A stretch of DNA of 64,000 bases from Onchocerca volvulus (Eukaryota; Nematoda; Chromadorea; Rhabditida; Onchocercidae), in contig HG738138.1 of assembly GCA_000499405.2 (NCBI GenBank), positions 1,364,001-1,428,000 on the forward strand. Reading direction: 5' to 3'. The number at the start of each line of letters is the position of its first letter. The first letter of the stretch is position 1. The notes beneath the pieces were generated by a model. The model made no database searches, had not been told where the DNA came from, and saw only the letters and a list, made by a program, of their open reading frames with translations. Position numbers and translations under genes: made by a program. Of this stretch, positions 36,301-47,094 are shown one piece after another.

Positions 36301-39123
36301 AAAAAGTATTCCTATAAAAATTGATCAAAAAATGAAAGAAAAGTTCGAAATACCTCAGCATGTCCATGATCAGCGGTCAAAATAATATTTAGTCGTTTCG
36401 AAAGATCTGAATTATTTTCTAGCTTATCATTGATATAATTGACTAATAAATCCAACTCTCGCAACTTTTCATTAATTTTGCCATTTTTAAATCCATTCAA
36501 ATGTAAGGAATGATCCGGTTCAGGAATATACCTATGAAATATTCATATCTTTTATCAATATCGGAATTTTTCGGCATTTAGCGCCAACATATTATTTTCA
36601 TAGTAATATGATTATACGCCAAATATGACCAATTTACGAGATTCTCAAAATGAATTTATAATTGTTAGATAATGAATATTTTCGTATAAATTCTTAAGTT
36701 GTTAAATATTTTTCGAATAATTATTTATTCTTATAAATATATTTAAATTATTTTTTGAATTCTTCCAAATTGGGAAAAGAATTCAAGTAAAAGAATTATT
36801 CATATTATAAGAAAATCGTTATAATATTATAAATTAGCAATATAATATAAGCAATCTTACCAAGCAACAAAATTATACGGATCTTTCTTACGTATAAACA
36901 ATTCCATAATTTCGTCAAAATCATTCATCCATTGCGACAAATTTTCGTATTCCATCCAAGGCCTATATTTTTAGAATTGATGACAATAAATTATGCAAAA
37001 TTTTCTTGTCATAAATTTTACAATGATAATAATAATCAAAGATTTGAACAAAATAAATGGTACAATAATTGAAATCAAACAAGTTTATTACTGAAAATAG
37101 TGAATTGAAATTCAGAAAAGTAATAGATAAATAGATAGATGAAAATGGATGAAATATTAATCATATTCTTGAAAAAAAGAAAAAAAAAAAACTCAGAATA
37201 GCGGTATGAAATATACAAGGGAGTAAATGTTTATGTGAATAGAAATAAATGAATTATTAAGTAAATAAGGTAACAAATAAGTATAAGTAATTATTGAAGT
37301 AAAATAGCAAATAAACAAATGAATAATTAAGTTGGCAATTATGTAAGTAAATATGCAAATAAATAGAAACAGGAACCTATGTAATGTAGGCTTATGAGGT
37401 GCAGATGGCCAATGTCCACTTCCTGTTGGCCAAAACAAAGTAGCCGAACGTCTACCGTAACCACCACGTTCATTAGTAAGCCATATTGGTTCACCGTTGT
37501 AGAAATGACCCATCAATGAGGCATTTACAACTCCTTCTTTTTGTGTTGAATTAAATAAATCGAACCTTTACCATCATAAATGACATTAAGCATATGATTT
37601 GTGGCATATTTAAAAATGTCATATTAAAATTAATTTGCATATTATTCATTGCGGAAATGTTTGATTGCATTGTTAATTTTCGATTTGAAATTTGAATTTC
37701 AAATTTCTATCTTGGTTTTTATATTCAGTACACTAATTTTGATAATGTTAACCGTTGATTTTTAGCTAACTTTGATTTTAACAATTAAGTAGTAATTTTG
37801 TTGTTTCAATTTGTTTTTTTTTTTTTTTTTGCTGTATCGATTAAATGTATTATCAGAAATTATCATTAGGAAAAATTGATCCGTAGTTTTTGATAATAAA
37901 AGAAAAGTAATTTATATAACTTGAATTAATTCCATTATTTTTCTTTTAAGAAATAAATAATGATTTTCGGGATTATATAACTTGAAACATCAATGATGCA
38001 TTTGTTTAGCAATAATTTTAAAATGAGAAAATAAGTCATTTCATCAATTAAATGATAATTTCTGATAATTATTGAATAATTTTGATAATAAAATTTATAA
38101 TTGCTATTTATAAAAATATTCAAATAGATTTGGTATTTTTAAAAATTTTTCTCTCTCTCTCTCATCAAATACTTGAAAAAATTTTTTAAGACATACGTTG
38201 TATTAGTGGTCGGATCGTAAAAATAATTACCAACAATTCCATGACTTTCAACTAAAAGGCCTGTTGCTATTGATGCATGATTTGGGGCTGTATAGGTGAG
38301 ATATTGTGGTTTACAACCATTTTTGAAATATACACCTGTAAAAAAAATAATAATATACCTGTCGAAAAGTTTGAATTTTTGCACTGTGCCTTTTAAAAAT
38401 GGTATTAAATCCATTTCTGTTTTGTTTGTTTTTTTTTTCAAATAATCAATTTCGAGAATTCATTTCTGATACATTCCTGAAATATATAAAAAATGTTTCA
38501 GTCATTTTGCTTTAGCATATTATTATATTTTTGAACATTATAATATTATGAAAGTTTAACTTATAATCAAGCAAAATTTCAAATTGTATAAAATGGCTTA
38601 ACTAATGAAATTTTCATGTATCTCACTCATTTAAGATAATATGATATGTAATTAAAAAATTATTTGTATTTGTCTATATTATTTATGAAACAAATGTATG
38701 GAAGAGAATTTCCTTTTTTTTTTTTAATTAAGAAAAAATTTCTGATTAAAATTAAATTAATATGAATATATAGAATATAAATTTCATAAAATTAACCATA
38801 AATCAATGAAATGTCTAAGAAATTACCGATTATTTTTAAAACATTATGGTTTAATTTGAATATTTACAATAATTAATGATAAAATATGCAATATGGTATA
38901 CGATAAAAAGAAGATAGAAAAAAAGTAACAAACCTTTGGTTGCAAGTTTCCAAATATTTGGTACGGTGGTAGCATTTAATAAATCATACCGGAAACCATC
39001 CATAGATATAAGCAAAAGTAATGGATTATCATTTAATGAATTAACAGTAATTAATAATGTTATAAATATGATAAATATTAAATATATTCCATTTCCATTT
39101 ATTTGATATTTAATAATAATCAT
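33317..39123 (-). CDS. ENPP-family ectonucleotide pyrophosphatase/phosphodiesterase, short membrane-anchored form
   Basis: Ten exons in phase, 510 residues: 39123-38934, 38335-38197, 37565-37377, 36962-36861, 36531-36354, 35524-35351, 34957-34856, 34751-34638, 34321-34163 and 33502-33317. The N-terminal hydrophobic signal covers residues 13-28. Catalytic alkaline-phosphatase-fold residues are all visible: Asp42 in LLISMDGFR, the nucleophile Thr79 in TYTAPNHASIATG followed by ESHGIVGN, Asp213 and His217 in EPDHSLH, Asp261 and His262 in TADHGH, and His371 in ACHGIN. IIPAPNNGT closes the catalytic domain. A transmembrane helix (about 451-470) and a basic then acidic cytoplasmic tail follow. There is no somatomedin-B or nuclease-like domain, so the layout is that of ENPP4/5 rather than ENPP1-3. 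It is predicted to be an active type I cell-surface enzyme. Substrate preference cannot be read from the sequence. Confidence 0.92.
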
Positions 39124-40084
39124 TACCTATCAAAGAAATCATTTTATGTAATTGATTCAATAATATATCTGTAATCAATAATTCAATAATTCGATTCTTT
39201 CTATATCACTGATTATTTCATTATCGAATTTTGTTGAATATTTCAATTTATATATACTGCATGAAATAATTCAACAATATTAATTTTAAATTGACAAAAG
39301 ACAAAGAAAAAATTAAAAAAAAAAAGAAAAAAAACGATTGCATAAAAATATTTTATACGAAAGCATATTTTAATATAATTAATTGGAAATATTGAAATTT
39401 CTGCAAAATTAATGAATTTAATGTTGAGATTGGAAAGAGCGGTCAAAAAGAACAAATTTTTAAAAATTTGAATAAAAATTTTTTTTTTTTTTTAAATTGG
39501 GTATGCCAATCGAATATGTTAAGAAATTACGTAGAAATAAGATAGACGATATTATTTTTCTTTTTTTTTTTTACCTACTAAATATCGAATTTTATAAATA
39601 TTTATTGATTACGTAATATTTAATGTAATTTTATATGTACCGAAACGTGGCGCAAAAATATACGTATGTGCTCATTCATAGATTGACACGTATACACGTA
39701 CGTGTACACCTTGCAATATATTTCGATAATTATTTAATTCAATTATTAAAAAAAAAAAAAACTTTATATAGAAGAAAAATTAACTTCTTTCTCGCAAGTT
39801 ATTTTTATTCCCATTAAATCAATAACGGGTAAAGGAGGACAATAAATGCATTAACTTTTTCTATCTTTTTTTTTTTTTTTTTTTTATTGACTCCATTTTC
39901 TTTCGTTTTCTCTCATTTTTCAAATTTTCGTTTCAAAAATTTTCATAAATTAGAGACGATAATTTCATGGGAATGTGGAATATATACGATTATTCGAGCA
40001 AGTGCAATTATCATAAGCATTCTGCACAAATGATATAGCATTATTTCAATAGAATATGCAAAATAGGACAGTCATAAATATTAA

Positions 40085-40320
40085 TGTCATTTACTACTAA
40101 TGATTAAAATTGAAATAACATTTGCGTCATTTCCATTTAATTAAAATAATATTTGCGTCATTTTTATGCAACGATTAAAATGAAAATTTTATTTCCATCA
40201 TTTTATGGATATGATTAAAATTAACATAATATTTTGTGTCATTTTATCGCTGCGATTAAAATTTAAATTGTACTTATGTCATTTTTACTATCATGATTAG
40301 AATTAAAATAGTGCTTGCGC
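40085..40320. repeat. Degenerate tandem repeat with TTGCGTCATTT/GATTAAAAT words
   Basis: About five or six units of 30-57 bp share (G)TCATTTTTAT, a CGATTAAAAT-like word and AAATAATATTT. Similarity is partial but regularly ordered. Confidence 0.6.
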
Positions 40321-42046
40321 TAATTCTATTAAAATTATATTATGTGAATAAAAAAAATTAGAATAAACAAAAAGAAGATATTTAAACAATAATGTAAGAA
40401 ATTTGGTAAATTTCAAATTAAGAAATTGAATATTTAATGATACATCATGAAGTGAATTTGTCTATTAAAAATTTCAGAAATTTATTTTTCATTTAAAAAA
40501 AAAAGAAAAAAAAAAGAAAAGAAAAGAAAGATATATCAATAAAATAGGAATGGGATTAGAAGTAATTAAAACACTACCTGAATTGAAATTATGCAGTAAT
40601 ATAGCAAAAAAAAAAAAAAAATCAATGATATATTTCCGGTATTTCGATCCGATATAATCAAATGATTCGAACATATTACCATATGATAGACAGTCTTAAT
40701 TGATTAGAATTACACGAAGTTGGAGTTTAATTTTTTAAAATAATCCTAAAATTATTAACGTACGCTTTTTCATAAATCGACGTATTACGCTAAATATTAA
40801 CGCAATAAACGCAATATTAATGAATTCAACCAAAGTTTGACATTTAGCAACAGTTCAATAGTTTCTTTTCCCTTTTTCTCTTCCATTTTTTTTTTTTTTT
40901 TTATTTTCTCAATGAGGAATCATTGTCGACAAATAAGTCAGTTTGTTAAATGATTTTTTTAAGTTCATTTCCTTGAAAAAATCGACGCCAAAATTCAATT
41001 TTTTTTTTTGAAATATGAAACAAAAATTGTAACTTTCAACTACATGTTAATTTAATCAATGCAAATGTTTCATCACATATTTTCGCTATTCAGATATAGT
41101 AAAACTTTTGGTTTTGTTGAAAATATGAATTAAATAATTATCAAAATTTGAAATAAATATCGGATTAACTGTAACACATGGTTACTATCATCCAATTATC
41201 ATCCATTATATATTTTTATCTCTGAGCTAAATACTAGAATATCCCGGGGGATCTCCCGAGAAATGGAGAAGAGGGGGGGGAAAAAAAAGTCGCTCTAGAA
41301 TTAATCAGTTGAATAAAACCAATAAAAATGAAAATGATGAACTAACTTGAATTGTTCAATGTTTTTTATTAAAAAAGTGATAATTATTAATTAATCCTAT
41401 CTTTTCATCTTTTTTTCTTTTTTTTTTTTTCTTTTTTTCTCCCTTTTTTGATAAATGATTTTAACGAAAAAGAAGAAAGAATTTTCGGAATGAAAGGATA
41501 AGGAAGAAAGGGTAGAAAGAGGAAAAGAAGGATGAAAAGAGAAAAAGGTCAGAGGATTATAGAAAGATGAGGAAGGAGGAGAAGAGAAAAAGGTCGAAGG
41601 ACAAACTTTTTAGAAAAAAGTAGCATAAGTGCTATCGGACAAAACCGGTTCATCAATAATCGAGAATAGAAAGATGCCAATACACCTAACTAACATATAC
41701 ATAGCATACATTTCATATTACATTTTCATCTTAGTATTATATCTTACATTCTAAGTTTCTTTTTTTTTTTTTTCATTTTAAATTATATTTCTTTTAAAGT
41801 TTATATTTTCTAGTATTTGTAGTAGAAATATGAAAATATTTTGATCATAACTGATATTTTATTTGAGAAGATATATTTTAAAAATCTGAAAAGGTTTCGT
41901 ATTTCGATTAATTTAGAAGTAATTAATTAATCAATTAATCAAACAATAATTACAAGAAATTAATAAACACTACTGCTTGGAAATATAGAAATCGACCAAA
42001 GATGAACAATCGTAATGGATGATTTAATTGTGTTGTTGATTATCCA

Positions 42047-42139
42047 TTGTATGTATGTATGTATGTATGGTGTATGTATGCATGCATGAGTGCGTGCGTG
42101 TGCGTGCGTGTCTGCGTGCGTGCGTGTGCGTGTCTGCGT
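42047..42139. repeat. Alternating GTAT/GCGT purine-pyrimidine tract
   Basis: (GTAT)n passes into (GCAT)n and then GTGC/GCGT repeats, all alternating purine and pyrimidine except at GTCTGC interruptions. It lies about 100 bp upstream of a signal-peptide-like exon. Confidence 0.85.
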
Positions 42140-42236
42140 AAATATTTGTTTTTTTTTTTTGCGTGTGTCAAGTGAAGTAAATTTGTATATTACAGTAAAA
42201 ACTATTTACATTTTGACGCTTGGAAAATTGTTATCA

Positions 42237-42287
42237 ATGCGCAATTGCAACAATATTTACTTAATATTTATTATTTGTTGCATATCA
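42237..42287 (+). other. Candidate signal-peptide exon
   Basis: ATG begins 17 codons, MRNCNNIYLIFIICCIS, followed by a consensus donor TCA|gtaagt in phase 0. A tacag acceptor upstream could serve for a 5' UTR exon or trans-splicing. The hydrophobic core is that of a secretory signal, and the phase matches the first recognised ELAPOR exon at 47095. This would make it the missing 5' exon of that gene. The link is inference; the exon could also belong to another transcript. Confidence 0.35.
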
Positions 42288-42614
42288 GTAAGTTTATTTA
42301 GTATAAATTGTTTTACAAAAATTTTAATTTCCACTTTAAGTTCTACATTTCGATATTTATTCATTAAATGGAATTAATTTTTTTCCAAAAAAAAAGAATA
42401 TAAAATATATTTTAAATCCGTTGGGAAATTTAAATTAATCTCTCTTAGGATTTCTATTTTCTTCCATATATTTTTTTTTTATTTTATTGAAAGAGGCAAA
42501 GAAAAAAAGTGAATTTTGATCTTTTTTTTTTCTTTTTTTTTAGTGAAATTATGCATTTTTAAAATTATTTTTCGGAAATATTATTGAAATTTTTTTGAGA
42601 TTTCCGAAGTAAAA

Positions 42615-43012
42615 ATGTCAAGAAGACATATGCATAATCATGATACCGATGAAACACCCTTGCATATTGATCAAAATGATCATAAACTTGGCGATCTTTT
42701 ATCACTACGAACAGATGATATGATAACTGAACGAGATAAAGTTATGGATATTCGAAAAGGTGATCATCTTACGATTGATTCAGGTAAATTTATATTCCAT
42801 CATTTCTAATAATATATAATTCAAAAAAAAAAAATTTAATTGCCCATAAAAATTTATGATGTAAGCAGTGAAAAAAAAAAAAAAGAAAATAATCATAATT
42901 TTTATTAGACATAATTATTTCTATTAATGCTTTTATTCGCTAATATTAACATTTTTTCTTTTCATTAGGCCATTATTTAGCAAAAAACTTCGTTTTAGGT
43001 TGTATTAATTAA
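42615..43012 (+). CDS. Small orphan protein, His/Asp-rich N-terminus
   Basis: Two exons (42615-42783 and 42969-43012) joined in phase give about 70 residues. The N-terminus is MSRRHMHNHDTDETPLHIDQ; the middle contains LGDLLSLRTDDMITERDKVM; the end is HYLAKNFVLGCIN. There is no signal peptide or membrane segment, and it is strongly hydrophilic and charged. An alternative splice from 42998 to an exon at about 43110 would end VLDNH instead. I do not recognise the family. It is flanked by the signal-peptide-like exon upstream and ELAPOR downstream, so it may be nested in an ELAPOR intron. GC content is higher than the surroundings, which supports coding. Confidence 0.5.
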
Positions 43013-45858
43013 TAAATTAATAATTTGCAATTTTTCCGGAGTTTTTTCTCTTCAATTTTCGAAAAAAATTGATGTAACCTTGATTGTATTTAAATTTTAA
43101 TTTTTCAGATAATCACTGATGATACCAAAAATATGGTGATACCTTATCATTCATAATTAAAATATTGATGAATGCCTTGCCTTTCATAATAAGCTTTATA
43201 CTTTTGCATATGTCTTTGTAATCTTTTATTTTGCTTTGCTTTTTTTTTCTTTTTTTTGATAAATTCATGAAAATTTACATTTTTGGCAAATTTATGTATT
43301 TGTACAAAGCTTTATATTATGTTTCGCTTTTTATTTTTCATGATTTATTCATAAATACAAATTTTTTTTTTAAATTTGTAAAGTGTTCAGAACTTCTAAA
43401 AGTCTTTTGATTAATTTATAAAATAAATTAAGCATTTTTTTTGACCTTTTTGAAAATAATAAATTTTATGAAATAAAATAAAATTTAGAACATTACTATT
43501 CATGTTTACAGAATTTTGGAATAATTATATATCCCTTTATAAAACTGTGCCTAAATGAAAATAAACTTTTGTGAAATATGATATACTTATTCCGGAATGT
43601 ATAATCCGGTTTTGATAAATAAATTAAACTTAATCTTTTGTCTGGACTTCAAAAAAAAAAAAATGCCAAAGAATGCCAAAAGAAAGTAAATGTTTGGCTG
43701 CATAGACAAATATAGCTTACGATGAGTTGGCTCATTTATTATACAATTGATTAAACATTGAAATCGATGAGTAGCAGCATTTGTTATGAAACTACTAAAA
43801 AGGAAGCCTAGCATAACGAGCCTAGCCTAAATAAGCCTTATCAGCCATAGCAGCGGTGCTTGTTTCACTTTCATTTCTTGAAGTATACAGATATTTTCTG
43901 CATTCGATGATTGAAATTTATTTGCGACAAATTTCTTTTTATTTTGTTTTCTTTTTGTTTGTTTGTTTGTTTGTTTTATTTTGCACCCTTCCATAGCTTA
44001 CATTTACATCTTTCACGTTACGTAATATTTACGTGAATGACGCCAGCTAGTTTCATGTAATGAAATGGTTCATTGTTTACTAATAATATTGTATCGATTT
44101 ACAACATGATGAATTTATCGTTCATTTTAAACAAAATGCTTGAATTATTGGTGGTGTAATCCAACAGAAATGATTAATTTGTGTTGGGTTTTTAAATTTT
44201 AAACTCAAATCGACCCTCACATATTCCTCTCTATTATCGAGATTATCCATCAAAGATCGAGATAAATGCCACTCAAGGATGCATAAGCTTTATTTTCTAT
44301 ACTGATTACGAAATCAAAGTTCGTTCATCAAAGTACGTTTGTGCTACTTTCAATTAATAATCACCGAAAAGTACTGGTAAATAATAATTAATTTTTATTT
44401 TTATTTTTTCTTATTTGCAAAAAAAAATTATATTTAAATTCAAAAATTTATTTTTGAATTTATTTCAAAAATTGTGTTAAAATTAAAAACTTCATTTAAA
44501 AATTTCATACGAACAATTTTATGATTTAATTTACTCAGTGTTATTATAATGTTTCCATTAATATTATTTTGATATTATGCTGAACGAGTTGATATTATAA
44601 AATTTTACTTTTCCATTTTTCCTTATAATTAAAATTAATATACTCAGAATTGATCCTGATCTAGAATGTACCTTGAAATTTAAATATTACAATCAGAAAC
44701 AGACCAAGTTTTAATTTGAAAATTGGAACTTATCTAGATATCATAAATTACATTAATTACATCATTAAATCGATAGCTATCATTCCAGCAATTAGATTTG
44801 CTGGAATATATTTTAATCAGTACTGATTTGAAGCTTATCTAAAGTTACATTTCCTCAATTTCATTTAAAAAAATCAATGAGGCAATTTAAATTACTAACA
44901 TTATTACTAATATGAAATACTCTTTGTCCTATAAAATTTCATTTCATTTAATCGTTTCCATTTAGACGAATTTCTTTTTTTTTTCATTTTTTATTTCTTT
45001 TCAAATAATTCGAAAGTTAAAAATTATTAATTTATTTTCAAAAATAGCAAAATCGATCAAAAATTCCTGAACAAGCAATTTTCGTCCTCTTTTATTTATT
45101 ACCATTTTAGCAATAACCAAAAAAAATAATGTGCCTTTTATAATTGATTGTCTGTTCTAAACTATTTCATTTATTATTTGATGAAATAAATAATATTTTT
45201 TATTAAAATTTTTTTTTATTAAATTTTTTTATTAAAATCATTTTTATTAAAATATTAATATCTGTAGTTTGTATTTAGTGGTGACATATTAGTAAAGTAA
45301 CGATCGAGTAATTAAATAACTGATGGTTGAATAATTAAGTAATGATCGAAATAATTGAATTAAAATGATTGAATAATTAAATGAATTGATATTCTTGGAA
45401 TTTTCGTCACAGAAAAAAGACAAATTCTTTTTTAATATAAAAAAAAAAAAAGACGATGAAGAAGATGTAGAAGAAGGAAAAAAAAAGAAAGGAAAATTGA
45501 AATTAAAATTATGGCGGACAAAAGTGCCAAGGTAAGAAAATAAGGGAGCAAACGAGAAAAAAGGGAGAAAAGAGGACAGATATTGAACTTCATTGGCCTA
45601 GGCTTTGGCTGACATTGGCCACAATATCGAAGTGTTCCAAATGTCACCAATCAATTTCCTCTTTTCAGCCTAGATATTTTCATTTTTTATAATTTACTTG
45701 CTAATTTCTTATTGCATCGCCTTTTTTTTTTCTCTTTTAATCTTTTTATCATACTTTTCATCAACTTCATATTACTTAATTTTTCTCTCTCTTCATTTCC
45801 TTCTTTCTCTCGCCTCATAATTTTGTTGTTTTTTTTGTTTTACCTCTCTTTCTAATAA

Positions 45859-46971
45859 ATTATCATTTTAAATTATCGATATTTTTTGGATAATCAAATG
45901 ATAATATTAACTAAGCTAAATATAATATATGGAAGTCGAATTTTTATTCTTATTTTTGGGAAAATTTATTTTTCATACTTTGATTATCCATCATTTTAAA
46001 GGATGAATTTTGTTACTTTATCCAAATCTCTTCTCTCTCTCTCTCTCTGTTTTTACCTCTCTCTCCCTCTCTGTTTCGCCTCTCTAATTCTGTTTTACTT
46101 CTTTTTTTTTACCACTCTCTCTCTTTCTCCTTTCTTAATCTATGCAGTAAATAATTTAAGTATTGATATTGATCTTGAAACTACAATTTTAGTTTACATA
46201 CTATTGCAAGCATTTGCTCTCATGGATTTGCTCTCATGGAATTGTTAATATAAGCTGTACTGCTTCAAATATAATAGTAAATACCGCGATTAACCAATCT
46301 ATTCCCGGAAGATCGATAAGTTTCGATATTTTTTATTTTTCAATCGATTTTTCAGATGAAAAATTTGCTTGTTTAATTTGAATTTAAATTTATTCAGTAA
46401 ATTGAAAGAAAATTTTTTTTTTAATAAAATTGTTGACAAATATTTTAATATCACATTTGTCTTTTTAGCTAATCTTGTGATTGCTATTAGAATGAATATT
46501 TTATGAAAAATATTCCAAAAAATACTACAAAATGAACATTTTTATTTATATAGATAATCGTATGGCACTAATTTTGAAATTATCAAATATATCATACCTT
46601 CATCTCTTATCACCTTCTCCCCCGCTCTCCTGTGATATTTTCTGGTTGTTCCCGTAATTATGTTATATTGATTATATTTTATTCAATTAAATTTTTCCAT
46701 GAATAAATTTCGTATCGCACTTTATGATATTTTCATTTCTACTATTTAAATTTTTGTCATTTTTTTTTTTTTTTGCAAAAAAAGGTGATTTGTTATATTT
46801 AAAAGAAATTATCATTTTAGATTATCGATATCTTCTGATTAATCAAGTGGTAATATTAACCAAGCTAAAATATAATATATGGATATCGAACATTTTATTC
46901 TCACTATTGGGAAAATTTATTTTTCATACTTTGATTATCAATCATTCTAAATGATGAATTTTGGTATTTTA
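45859..46971. repeat. Direct repeat of about 163 bp, copies 0.95 kb apart
   Basis: 45859-46021 and 46808-46971 align along their length. Both contain ATTATCATTTTA, AATATAATATATGGA, and GGGAAAATTTATTTTTCATA followed by CTTTGATTATC and GATGAATTTTG. Divergence is modest. The copies bracket a CT-rich region upstream of the first recognised ELAPOR exon. Confidence 0.8.
46029..46125. repeat. CT-rich microsatellite
   Basis: Imperfect (CT)n and (CCTCT)n. The frame starting at 46003 reads as an apparent Leu/Ser signal peptide only because of the repeat. Confidence 0.8.
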
Positions 46972-47094
46972 TTTAATTATAGTATCATTAATTCTATTAA
47001 TATTATTTCGGAAAAAAAAAAGAAAGGGAAAAAAACAATTCTTAATAATTATTTCTATTAAGGTATTATATTATTGAATATTTGGTGGATGCAG

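Larger units (their letters stand above)
39124..42236. other. Divergent spacer
   Basis: 3.1 kb between the ENPP start (minus) and plus-strand genes. It has numerous A/T homopolymers, a degenerate tandem repeat at 40085-40320, a purine-rich stretch at about 41460-41610, and an alternating GTAT/GCGT tract near 42.05-42.14 kb. No supported gene is present. Confidence 0.5.

Noticed and set aside
46003..46248. Apparent signal peptide (MNFVTLSKSLLSLSL...) as the ELAPOR start
   Set aside because: The Leu/Ser run is a translation of a CT microsatellite, and no suitable donor follows in the needed phase. The 42237 exon is the better candidate.
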